Positions 1 through 6,557 of a stretch of DNA of 14,791 bases are shown in pieces. This stretch comes from Planctomycetota bacterium. GTDB lineage: Bacteria > Planctomycetota > Planctomycetia > Pirellulales > UBA1268. A model generated the notes under the pieces. That model had not been told where the DNA came from and did not search any database. It was given only the letters and a program-made list of their open reading frames with translations. How positions within the stretch are numbered: position 1 is the first letter of the stretch; each line of letters opens with the position of its first letter. The stretch lies in the NCBI GenBank assembly GCA_027622795.1, contig JAQBZA010000034.1, forward strand, positions 1 through 14,791, in the 5' to 3' direction. The translations under genes and the position numbers were made by a program.

Positions 1-123
1 GCCACAGCGGCTACCATCAACGAGCCGTATCTCTTTCCAGCAGCTGGGCTCCGCAGTGATGTGGTTCAGCCAGCCGAGTCGATGGCCCGCGAAAGGCCGC
101 TCGACCTTCCCGCAGTCCGCTGA
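1..123 (+). CDS. Possible C-terminal tail of an unrecognised upstream gene (partial)
   Basis: Frame 1 of the plus strand is open from the window edge to a TGA at 121-123, giving 40 residues that begin ATAATINEPYLFPAAG and end RPLDLPAVR. It would converge on the neighbouring minus-strand gene with an 11-base gap, which fits the dense packing elsewhere in the window. No family can be assigned from so short a tail. Frame 2 is also open to a stop at 131-133, and the minus strand is open as well, so the frame choice is uncertain. If none of these frames is coding, the segment is simply the intergenic end of the dehydrogenase gene. Confidence 0.3.
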   Translation, partial: ATAATINEPYLFPAAGLRSDVVQPAESMARERPLDLPAVR

Positions 124-134
124 CACGCCGTGAC

Positions 135-2036
135 TCACTCAAACCGAAACACACCCTGGCCCGTCGGGGAGGCGGTGGTGAGATAGACCTCACCGGCCTC
201 GTCCTGACCGAAGCCAAAGACGGGCAGCCCCTGCCACGGAATCGACCAGTTGGAGATTGTCTGCGTATCGTCATCGAGTTTGAGCGCCCAGACCCGTCCT
301 GTTACATGGTCGCCATAGAGGTAGGCGCCGGCCAGGGCGGGAACCTTCGTGCCACGATAGACGCACCCACCCGTGATCGATTTGCCGATCTGATGGTCGT
401 ATTGCCAGAGCGGCGGTCGGTAGGGGTCGGCTGGATCGCCTCCCGTCTTTGGGCCGAAGGGCAGGAGGCCCTCGTAGCGGCTCCAGCCATAGTTGGCCCC
501 CTTCTCGACAATGTCGATTTCCTCCCACAATTCCTGGCCCACATCGGCCGCCCAGAGACGGCCAGTCTCGGGGTCAACCGAGATCTGCCACGGATTACGG
601 AACCCATAGGCATAGATCTCGGGCATCGCGCCGGCCCGGTTGATGAAGGGATTATCGGACGGGATCGCATAGGCTCGACCCTCGCTGCGGGAGTCGACAT
701 CGATCCGCAGAATCTTCCCGAGCCAGGTGCCGAGATTCTGCCCGGAGTCGAGTGGGTCATTGCGGCTGCCGCCGTCGCCAAACGCCACGAGCAGGTAGCC
801 ATCCTTGCCAAACGCGATCGAGCCACCGTTGTGGTTGGCAAATGGCTGATCAATGGTGAGCACGACCTCCTCGCTCAGCGGATCGGCTCGATCAGGATCG
901 TTGCGCTGCACGCGATAGCGCGACACGATCTCTGTTCGTGGTTTCGACTTCACGCCGTACAACACAAAAAACTCGCCCGTCTCCTTGTGTCGCGGATGGA
1001 AGGCGAGGCCGAGCAGGCCTTCTTCGTTGGACTTGGCCCACGGGGCCGTCTCGGGTCGCAGGTCGAGAAAGAGCTTCGCTTCGTTGGAGCCCGGCTTCAG
1101 CACATGGATCATGCCCGACTGGTCGAGCACGAAGCGTCGTCCGGAGCCGTCGCCGGCGTGGGTCACCACAAGCGGCCGCAACGGAGCGACCGGCTTGCCG
1201 TCTTCGGATTCCGGTGACCAGCCCTCCCATGTCGCGCCCGGGAACGCCGGCACGAGTTTCACGTCGAGAGCGCCATCGACCGGCTCAGGAACGCTCGCGC
1301 CACTTGGCAGTTCCCGGATCTTGATCGAGCGAAACGCGACTTCATCGCCGTGATCCTGCAGGCAGATGTGGCCACGAGTCGCCTTCCCGAAGCCGGGGAA
1401 GGCCGCAAACTTGCTTTTGGCCACCCGCTGATTCCAGTCATCGCTGCCCTTCTTGAAGCGGTAGTAGTTGATGCCGTTGACGCACACCTCACCCGAGTCA
1501 GGAGCCACCCGGAGATAGATGTGGTTCCACTCGCCTGGCGGGCGGGTGGCGTCGGGGTCGGGAACGGTACGGCCGGCAGCCTCCTCCGCCTTGCGTGACC
1601 AACCGGGAACCTGCGGCTGATAGAGCTGGTAGAGAAAGCCGGCCTTCTGGTTGTCATGGCCGCCGATGTTGTCGAGGATCTGCACCTCCGGACCGGTCAT
1701 CCACGGAGTGGGGGCATCTTCGGTCACATGAAACATGAGGCCGCTATTCCCGGCCGGGCCGATGCGGTATTCGAGCTGGAGTTCGAAGTTCTCAAACTGC
1801 TCCTTTGTGACGATGTCGCCAGCCCCGCGACGGGTGAGCATGATCGCACCATCTTCCACCTTCCAGCCGTCGCTGAGTGAGTCTTTGCGGTAGTTCCGAA
1901 AGCCATCGGTGGAGGTGCCGTCAAAGAGCAGCCGCCAGCCGGACCGCTGCTCAGCCTCGGAGAGCGTGTTGGGTTCCTGTCCAAAGCAGACGAGCGGAAC
2001 GAGAAGGGAGGCCAAGCATGTGAGGAGCGTGCGCAT
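135..2036 (-). CDS. Secreted DUF1080 (3-keto-disaccharide hydrolase) and glucose/sorbosone dehydrogenase fusion
   Basis: This 633-residue protein probably acts outside the cytoplasmic membrane on sugars. An N-terminal signal peptide is visible (MRTLLTCLASLLVPLVCFGQ); there is no good lipobox, so signal peptidase I cleavage near residue 19 is likely. Residues about 33-245 match DUF1080/3-keto-disaccharide hydrolase (GWRLLFDG, NSGLMFHV, GPEVQILDN, GEWN). Residues about 280-633 match the glucose/sorbosone dehydrogenase beta-propeller, which in known members uses PQQ: EEGLLGLAFHP at 338-348, HNGG at 402-405 (H402 corresponds to the catalytic His of soluble glucose dehydrogenase), FGDGGSRND at 419-427, GFRNPWQ at 478-484 with R480, and ANYGW at 514-518. 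The start at 2036 was preferred over an in-frame start at 2240 because it begins exactly at the signal peptide; the longer version would overlap gluQ and add a non-signal arginine-rich stretch. The substrate is unknown. The gene lies 89 bases downstream of gluQ on the same strand. Confidence 0.88.
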   Translation of the reverse strand: MRTLLTCLASLLVPLVCFGQEPNTLSEAEQRSGWRLLFDGTSTDGFRNYRKDSLSDGWKVEDGAIMLTRRGAGDIVTKEQFENFELQLEYRIGPAGNSGLMFHVTEDAPTPWMTGPEVQILDNIGGHDNQKAGFLYQLYQPQVPGWSRKAEEAAGRTVPDPDATRPPGEWNHIYLRVAPDSGEVCVNGINYYRFKKGSDDWNQRVAKSKFAAFPGFGKATRGHICLQDHGDEVAFRSIKIRELPSGASVPEPVDGALDVKLVPAFPGATWEGWSPESEDGKPVAPLRPLVVTHAGDGSGRRFVLDQSGMIHVLKPGSNEAKLFLDLRPETAPWAKSNEEGLLGLAFHPRHKETGEFFVLYGVKSKPRTEIVSRYRVQRNDPDRADPLSEEVVLTIDQPFANHNGGSIAFGKDGYLLVAFGDGGSRNDPLDSGQNLGTWLGKILRIDVDSRSEGRAYAIPSDNPFINRAGAMPEIYAYGFRNPWQISVDPETGRLWAADVGQELWEEIDIVEKGANYGWSRYEGLLPFGPKTGGDPADPYRPPLWQYDHQIGKSITGGCVYRGTKVPALAGAYLYGDHVTGRVWALKLDDDTQTISNWSIPWQGLPVFGFGQDEAGEVYLTTASPTGQGVFRFE

Positions 2037-2075
2037 GGGTTTGGATTCCAGAAGGGACGTTTCCCGGAGACCGCC

Positions 2076-2081
2076 AGTATA
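2076..2081 (-). promoter_or_regulatory. Possible -10 element (TATACT) for the DUF1080/dehydrogenase gene
   Basis: On the minus strand TATACT matches five of six bases of the TATAAT consensus and ends 39 bases before the start at 2036. A TTGACG hexamer at 2090-2095 resembles a -35 box, but the spacing is only 8 bases, so the pair cannot work as a standard sigma-70 promoter. Only the -10 is proposed. The same hexamer also occurs before gluQ and the GYF_2 gene. Confidence 0.3.
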
Positions 2082-2104
2082 TGTCACGGCGTCAAGCCAT
2101 GCCG

Positions 2105-2119
2105 GAGGCGGAACGCCCC
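2105..2119 (-). terminator. Small GC hairpin just after gluQ
   Basis: GAGGCG (2105-2110) and CGCCCC (2114-2119) can pair as a six-base-pair stem, including one G-T pair, around a three-base loop. It starts 6 bases after the gluQ stop codon on the minus strand. No run of T follows, so it is at best a weak or factor-assisted terminator, or it may have no function. Confidence 0.25.
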
Positions 2120-2125
2120 GCATCA

Positions 2126-2956
2126 TCAGAGCAGTTCTTGCGGTGATTTTCCGGCGGCACGCAGGTCGCGAATCGTGAGGCCGCCGGTTCGCTTGGCGAG
2201 GCGGTGGCCGGCCGCGTCGCACACCAGCGGTGTGTGACACCAGTCCGGAGGTGACCAGCCGAGGGCTTCATAGAGCAGGAGTTGGCGGGCAGTGCTCGTG
2301 AGGAGGTCTTCACCGCGGACCACCTCCTCGATCTGCATTGCGTGGTCGTCGGCCACGGCAGCCAGTTCGTAGGCGGGCAGGGCATCGCGTCGCCAGACGA
2401 CGAAGTCGCCGAAGTCAACGCCGGCCGTGCGGCTGACCTGGCCACAGAGGGCGTCATGAAAGGTAATCACGCGGCCGTATGGCACCTTGAACCTCCAGGC
2501 AACCGGCCCTGGTTCACTCGCCCTCGGCCACGACGCGGGCCGAAGCGCGATGGGGAAAATCGGCTCCGCCGGGGAATGCACGTTTGGACGGCTGGTTTCA
2601 TGGGGCGCTGATGCGGCTTCTTCCACATCTTTGCGGGAATGGGGGCTGGGGTAGATCGTGCCGACCGCTTCGAGCCGGCGCCACACGTCGAGATACCAGG
2701 CTGTCCGCTCGCTCTGCCGGTAGGGGGCATGGGGGCCACCGATTTCGGGGCCCTCCGTCCAGGTGAGCCCGAGCCAGCGCAGGTCTTCAATCGCGGCAGC
2801 CACGAATTCCTCGCGGCAGCGGGGGCCGTCGAGATCTTCGATCCGCATCACCAGCCCGGCCCCGGCTGCCCGTTGGAAGGCGATGGCAAACGTCTGGGCA
2901 TGCCCGACATGGAGCAGGCCGGTTGGGGTTGGGGCGAGTCGGCCGCGGCGTGGCAT
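2126..2956 (-). CDS. gluQ: Glutamyl-Q tRNA(Asp) synthetase
   Basis: This 276-residue protein is a class I aminoacyl-tRNA synthetase paralogue consisting of the catalytic core of glutamyl-tRNA synthetase without the anticodon-binding domain. Known members activate glutamate and attach it to the queuosine base at position 34 of tRNA(Asp). The sequence shows LAPTPTGLLHVGHA at 7-20 (HIGH motif as HVGH), MRIEDLDGPR at 37-46, VRGEDLL at 213-219, and RLAKRTGG at 252-259 in place of KMSKS. The length fits the family (about 290-310) and is too short for GltX. The zinc-site cysteines seen in E. coli GluQ are absent: the segment after Y102 reads PSPHSRKD, and there is no Cys between residues 48 and 170. 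No clear Shine-Dalgarno sequence precedes the ATG at 2956. It is divergent from fusA and may be co-transcribed with the dehydrogenase gene downstream. Confidence 0.9.
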   Translation of the reverse strand: MPRRGRLAPTPTGLLHVGHAQTFAIAFQRAAGAGLVMRIEDLDGPRCREEFVAAAIEDLRWLGLTWTEGPEIGGPHAPYRQSERTAWYLDVWRRLEAVGTIYPSPHSRKDVEEAASAPHETSRPNVHSPAEPIFPIALRPASWPRASEPGPVAWRFKVPYGRVITFHDALCGQVSRTAGVDFGDFVVWRRDALPAYELAAVADDHAMQIEEVVRGEDLLTSTARQLLLYEALGWSPPDWCHTPLVCDAAGHRLAKRTGGLTIRDLRAAGKSPQELL

Positions 2957-3019
2957 GGGCGGAGCGAAACTGAAAACGGGCCGGGAAACGAGTCAGTCTG
3001 TCGTGTTTTTCCCGCTCCG

Positions 3020-3027
3020 AGTATATT
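3020..3027. promoter_or_regulatory. Shared TATA-like element in the gluQ-fusA divergent region
   Basis: The 143-base region between the divergent starts (2957-3099) holds one AT-rich patch. Read on the plus strand it gives TATATT (3022-3027), 72 bases before fusA. Read on the minus strand it gives TATACT (3025-3020), 63 bases before gluQ. Each matches five of six -10 consensus bases. No convincing -35 box is seen for either direction. Nearby inverted repeats (GGAGCG 2961-2966 with CGCTCC 3013-3018, and CGGGAAA 2982-2988 with TTTCCCG 3008-3014) could form structure in the gluQ leader. Function is inferred only. Confidence 0.35.
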
Positions 3028-3082
3028 CCGTCGACCTGCCTGATCGTCATCCCGCCCGGCAGGATACCCCCTTTCCCACCCC

Positions 3083-3090
3083 AAAGGTGA
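3083..3090 (+). promoter_or_regulatory. Ribosome binding site of fusA
   Basis: AAAGGTGA lies nine bases before the ATG at 3100. Its AGGTGA core is complementary to the 3' end of 16S rRNA. It is one of the few recognisable Shine-Dalgarno sequences in the window and supports the chosen fusA start. Confidence 0.65.
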
Positions 3091-3099
3091 TTCGGTTCC

Positions 3100-5178
3100 A
3101 TGGATCTGTCCAAAGTTCGCAACATGGGCATCTCGGCCCACATCGATTCCGGCAAGACCACGCTCTCCGAGCGGATTCTCTTCTACGCCGGCCGCATCCA
3201 CCGCATTCAAGAGGTGAAGGGCGGCGGCGACGGCGCCACGATGGACTACATGGATCTCGAGCGGGAGCGGGGCATCACGATCACCAGCGCCGCCACGAGC
3301 GTCTCGTGGGAAGGCAACGCCATCAACCTGATCGACACACCGGGGCACGTCGACTTCACCGTGGAGGTGGAGCGGAGCCTGCGGGTGCTCGACGGGGCAA
3401 TTCTCGTGCTCTGCGCCGTGGGTGGCGTGCAGAGCCAGTCGATGACGGTCGATCGTCAGATGCAGCGATACAAGGTGCCGCGGCTGGCGTTCGTCAACAA
3501 GATGGACCGCACCGGGGCGAATTTCGATCGCGTGGTGCAGCAGCTCCGCGACAAGCTTGGCTGTGATGCCGTGCCGCTGCAGATGCCGATCGGCAAGGAA
3601 GACAAGCTCGAGGGCGTGATCGACCTGGTCCGCATGAAGGCGCTCTACTTCGACGGCGACAATGGCGAAAACGTCCGCGAAGAGGCGATCCCTGAGGCGT
3701 TGGCCAAGGAGGCGGCGGAGCGGCGGCATGCGGCGCTGGAGGCGCTGGCGATGTATTCCGACTCGCTGATGGAGAAGCTGCTCTCCGAAGAGGAGCCCAG
3801 CGAAGAGGAGATCCATGCGGTGGTGAAGGCGGCGGTGCAAAACCAGAGCATCACGCCCGTCTTCTGTGGCTCGGCCTATAAGAACAAGGGCGTGCAGCCG
3901 CTGCTCGACGCCGTGGTGGCCTATCTGCCCAACCCGACCGAGCGGAAGGTGGTGGCAAAGAAGTGGGATAACCCCGACGAGGCCTTCGATCTCACGCCCG
4001 ATCCGGCGAAGCCGCTGGTGGCGATGGGCTTCAAGATCGTCGACGATCCGTACGGCCAGCTCACGTTTATGCGGATCTACCAGGGCACGATCAACAAGGG
4101 CGAGACCTACATCAACCAGCGGACGAGCCAGAAGCAGCGGTTTAGCCGGATCGTGCGGATGCACGCTGACAAGCGGGAGGAGATCGATTCCGCCGAGGCG
4201 GGCGACATCGTGGCTGTGATGGGCGTCGATGCGGCCAGTGGCGATACCTACTCCAACGAGCCGAAGTATTGCACGCTCGAAAGCATGTTCGTGCCGGAGC
4301 CGGTGATCAAGATGGCGATCACGCCCACCAACCGCGATGGGCTCGACCGCCTCGGTAAGGCGTTGCAGCGTTTTACCCGCGAAGATCCCACCTTCCGCGT
4401 TGCCACCGACGAGGAGACAGGCGAGACGGTGATCGCCGGCATGGGTGAGCTGCATCTCGACATCTACGTGGAGCGGATCCGCCGCGAATTTAAGGTCGAG
4501 GTGGAAGTGGGGGCGCCGAAGGTCAGCTACCGTGAGGCGCCGACCCGGGCGACGGAATACGAATACAAGCACAAGAAGCAGACGGGCGGTTCTGGCCAGT
4601 TTGCCCACATTGTCGGCCGGCTTGACCCGCTTCCGGAGGACGCCCCGGAAACGTTCGAGTTTGAGGATGCCGTCGTCGGTGGGCGTGTGCCGCGGGAATA
4701 CATTCCGTCGGTCGAAAAAGGCTTCCGTGCGAGTCTCGACAAGGGGCCGATTGCCGGCTTCCCGATCGTGGGCGTGAAAGCGACGCTCTCGGACGGTTCC
4801 TACCATGATGTCGACTCGTCCGACATGGCCTTCCAGATCTGTGCCCGGGCCGGCTTCCGCGAGGCGTTTCTGGCCACGAAGCCGGTGCTGCTTGAGCCGA
4901 TCATGAAGATGGAGGTGGAGGTGCCGGCCGACTTTCAGGGGCCGGTAACGGGCGAGCTCAACAAGCGGCGGGGTCTGATCGTCTCCACGGAGACAGTGGG
5001 CAACACGTCGACGATCATCGCCGAGGTGCCGCTGGCGGAGACGTTTGGTTATTCGACCGACCTGCGAAGCATGACGCAGGGGCAGGGCGTATTCTCGAAG
5101 TACCGGGCGACTCCGGGCAACATCCAGAAGGAAATCGTCGAAGAGCGAAAGAAGGCGGAACTCGCCGCTGCCAAGTAG
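3100..5178 (+). CDS. fusA: Translation elongation factor G, mitochondrial EF-G1/spdEFG1 type
   Basis: This complete 692-residue translational GTPase moves tRNA and mRNA through the ribosome after peptide bond formation. The G motifs are intact: G1 HIDSGKTT at 14-21, G2 RGIT at 57-60, G3 DTPGH at 79-83, G4 NKMD at 133-136 and G5 GSA at 257-259. The rest has the usual EF-G domain order II to V. Details resemble mitochondrial EF-G1 more than ordinary bacterial FusA: SAHIDSGKTT in place of AHVDAGKTT, the insertion-like EVKGGGDGATMDYM at 38-51, and the phrase LVLCAVGGVQSQ. This matches the spdEFG1 subfamily of spirochaetes, planctomycetes and deltaproteobacteria, where translocation and ribosome recycling are divided between paralogues. 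The gene is not in a str operon: no rpsL, rpsG or tuf flanks it. A strong Shine-Dalgarno supports the ATG. It converges on the DUF3050 gene with a 13-base gap. Confidence 0.96.
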   Translation: MDLSKVRNMGISAHIDSGKTTLSERILFYAGRIHRIQEVKGGGDGATMDYMDLERERGITITSAATSVSWEGNAINLIDTPGHVDFTVEVERSLRVLDGAILVLCAVGGVQSQSMTVDRQMQRYKVPRLAFVNKMDRTGANFDRVVQQLRDKLGCDAVPLQMPIGKEDKLEGVIDLVRMKALYFDGDNGENVREEAIPEALAKEAAERRHAALEALAMYSDSLMEKLLSEEEPSEEEIHAVVKAAVQNQSITPVFCGSAYKNKGVQPLLDAVVAYLPNPTERKVVAKKWDNPDEAFDLTPDPAKPLVAMGFKIVDDPYGQLTFMRIYQGTINKGETYINQRTSQKQRFSRIVRMHADKREEIDSAEAGDIVAVMGVDAASGDTYSNEPKYCTLESMFVPEPVIKMAITPTNRDGLDRLGKALQRFTREDPTFRVATDEETGETVIAGMGELHLDIYVERIRREFKVEVEVGAPKVSYREAPTRATEYEYKHKKQTGGSGQFAHIVGRLDPLPEDAPETFEFEDAVVGGRVPREYIPSVEKGFRASLDKGPIAGFPIVGVKATLSDGSYHDVDSSDMAFQICARAGFREAFLATKPVLLEPIMKMEVEVPADFQGPVTGELNKRRGLIVSTETVGNTSTIIAEVPLAETFGYSTDLRSMTQGQGVFSKYRATPGNIQKEIVEERKKAELAAAK

Positions 5179-5184
5179 CGGGAG

Positions 5185-5203
5185 GCGTCGCTTACACCGA
5201 CGC
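5185..5203. terminator. Hairpin between the convergent fusA and DUF3050 genes
   Basis: GCGTCG (5185-5190) and CGACGC (5198-5203) form a six-base-pair stem around a seven-base loop, extendable by one G-T pair. It begins 6 bases after the fusA stop and spans the DUF3050 stop at 5192-5194. It could act in both directions, but there is no T-run on either side, so a role in termination is tentative. Confidence 0.3.
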
Positions 5204-6004
5204 TGCGATGGCATCCCACAGGGCGATGCGAGCTTCGAGGCAGTTTCGGGCTGTATCGGTCGCTTCTCGCCACTTCGCCGCGTCGTTACCACACATTCGC
5301 GTCACGATCTGTCGGCAGAGCGGGGCGTGCTTCTCGTCGTCGTGCTCGATGTGGCGTTCGAGATAGAACCGGAATCGACCCCATGTCAGCGGATCGGATT
5401 CGGCGAGTCGCACCACAAGATGGCGAAACATGTCGGGAATCACATCTTCCCGACCAAACGTAAACGCGGCCACAATCTGGTGCGGTGAGCCGCTGTTGAT
5501 CACGGTAAACGACTTCCGGACGAAGTCGATGGCCCCCGGGTGGCCACCACTGGCCGCGAGGGCCTGATCGAGCGACGATCCATTGCGGAGCAGATCGACC
5601 GTGCGGCAGATGGCCTGCGTGTCAGCCCCGGCCCGCTCCATGCTGTCGAGATACAGTTCAAAATGCGATGCTGACGAACCGTCGGGCAGCAGGTCAGACT
5701 CTTCGTCGAGCACGATTTCATTCACGAGCCGTCGGGCCTCCGGGTCCGGCGACGGAATCCAGGGCACCGTCGTGCAGGTCAATTTTTGTTGCATGGCCTT
5801 GAGCAGGCTCTGGAAGTCCCAGACTGCCCACACATGCATCTCCATGAACCGCCGCAACTGGGCGGGGGATGTGATGCGGCCGTAGAGTGGGTGGGCAATC
5901 AGTCGGTCACGTGCGGGGGCGATCTCATCGACGAGCCGATCGAGCGCCGACGGAGCCTGTCGGCCTGGCATTTGTGGTGCGGGGGAAGCAATAAGTGATG
6001 GCAT
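5192..6004 (-). CDS. DUF3050 family protein, haem-oxygenase-like fold, possible diiron enzyme
   Basis: The 270-residue protein matches the DUF3050 family, which belongs to the haem-oxygenase-like fold. Candidate metal ligands are spaced as in haem-oxygenase-like diiron oxidases: E55 in RRFMEMH (52-57), E96 or E101 in NEIVLDEE, H114 in SASHFELY, and H218, D222 and H226 in HIEHDDEKH. A conserved-looking FTFGRED lies at 181-187. No signal peptide or membrane segment is seen, so it is probably cytoplasmic. The start at 6004 was chosen because in-frame sequence upstream to 6283 is proline- and arginine-rich and overlaps the GYF_2 gene. No Shine-Dalgarno is visible; TATGCT ends six bases before the ATG. 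The substrate is unknown. It lies 38 bases downstream of the GYF_2 gene on the same strand. Confidence 0.8.
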   Translation of the reverse strand: MPSLIASPAPQMPGRQAPSALDRLVDEIAPARDRLIAHPLYGRITSPAQLRRFMEMHVWAVWDFQSLLKAMQQKLTCTTVPWIPSPDPEARRLVNEIVLDEESDLLPDGSSASHFELYLDSMERAGADTQAICRTVDLLRNGSSLDQALAASGGHPGAIDFVRKSFTVINSGSPHQIVAAFTFGREDVIPDMFRHLVVRLAESDPLTWGRFRFYLERHIEHDDEKHAPLCRQIVTRMCGNDAAKWREATDTARNCLEARIALWDAIAASV

Positions 6005-6010
6005 GCTGGA

Positions 6011-6016
6011 AGCATA
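6011..6016 (-). promoter_or_regulatory. Possible -10 element placed for a leaderless DUF3050 mRNA
   Basis: On the minus strand TATGCT fits the TAnnnT core and is separated from the ATG at 6004 by six bases, with no Shine-Dalgarno sequence. If it is used, transcription would start at or next to the start codon. It lies in the 38-base gap after the GYF_2 gene, so the DUF3050 gene may have its own promoter as well as read-through. Confidence 0.3.
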
Positions 6017-6042
6017 GCCGCGCCTCCGTGGTCGGACAGGCG

Positions 6043-6477
6043 TCAGTCGGCAAAACGGCGTTTGCTGCTTTCCGGGGGCACCATCCTGTAGGTGGCGTCT
6101 AGCATGAGAAATCCAATGGCACCCGCCAGGAGGGCGGCGGCGAGGCTGGCGAGGCACAGCCCGGTGAGCCAGGGGCGGGCGGCAGGGGAGAGGGCGAGCG
6201 CGAGGTCGCTCCAGGGGCTCGTGACCGCAGCCACCAGTAGGAAAACGGCCATCACGGAGAGCGTTTTCAGCAGGTGGAGCCATGTGCGGTGGGTTGCCAC
6301 GCGCAGATACAGCTGGGGGATGTCGGCGGCCAGAAAAGCGGTCGCGCTCCCCGCCCGCCAGACCCGGTCAGCGGGCTTGATCTGGCCGCGACGGGCCAGT
6401 TTTTTCATGCGGCGGGAGGAGTAGGGCCCCTGCCGCCTGCCATCTGCAGTTTGGTAGTACCAGTGACGTCGGCCCAT
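6043..6477 (-). CDS. GYF_2-domain membrane protein
   Basis: This is a 144-residue protein with an N-terminal GYF_2 (DUF4339-like) domain at about residues 5-55: HWYYQTADGRRQGPYS, then a leucine-containing helix, then GQIKPADRVWRAG at 31-43. This W-Y-Y...G-P...G-x-I...VW pattern is typical of the family, which is thought to bind short peptides. Two hydrophobic helices follow at about 68-87 and 104-126, so the GYF_2 domain is probably anchored at the inner membrane, with a short basic C-terminal tail (ESSKRRFAD). No partner is known. It is upstream of and co-oriented with the DUF3050 gene, and divergent from the FHA gene. The ATG at 6477 is preceded by TATACT at seven bases and by no Shine-Dalgarno. 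Confidence 0.78.
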   Translation of the reverse strand: MGRRHWYYQTADGRRQGPYSSRRMKKLARRGQIKPADRVWRAGSATAFLAADIPQLYLRVATHRTWLHLLKTLSVMAVFLLVAAVTSPWSDLALALSPAARPWLTGLCLASLAAALLAGAIGFLMLDATYRMVPPESSKRRFAD

Positions 6478-6484
6478 GCAGACT

Positions 6485-6490
6485 AGTATA
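6485..6490 (-). promoter_or_regulatory. Possible -10 element placed for a leaderless GYF_2 mRNA
   Basis: TATACT on the minus strand matches five of six -10 consensus bases and ends seven bases before the ATG at 6477. No Shine-Dalgarno sequence and no clear -35 box are present. The spacing is what a leaderless transcript would need. Confidence 0.35.
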
Positions 6491-6557
6491 TCGAGGGGGG
6501 CAGTGAGACAGATTTTCGGTAGAGTGTTGGGATGGGGCAGAAAGAAACCAGTTCACG

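Noticed and set aside
306..1217. Open frame of 303 codons on the plus strand
   Set aside because: It is antisense to the dehydrogenase domain, whose protein motifs are clear, and shows no recognisable domain.
2037..2240. N-terminal extension of the DUF1080/dehydrogenase protein
   Set aside because: It would add 68 residues that overlap gluQ and hide the signal peptide; the ATG at 2036 starts exactly at that peptide.
2961..3018. Riboswitch or leader attenuator before fusA
   Set aside because: Two inverted repeats exist, but the nearest -10-like box lies downstream of them for fusA, so they would not be in the fusA transcript, and no known riboswitch consensus was recognised.
2848..5292. Long open frame of 814 codons on the minus strand
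   Set aside because: It lies antisense to a complete and well-conserved EF-G gene and its translation is rich in His, Arg and Leu without any domain. This is the mirror of GC-biased codon use.
6005..6283. N-terminal extension of the DUF3050 protein
   Set aside because: The added 93 residues are low-complexity Pro/Arg/Gly sequence antiparallel to no domain and overlapping the GYF_2 gene in another frame.
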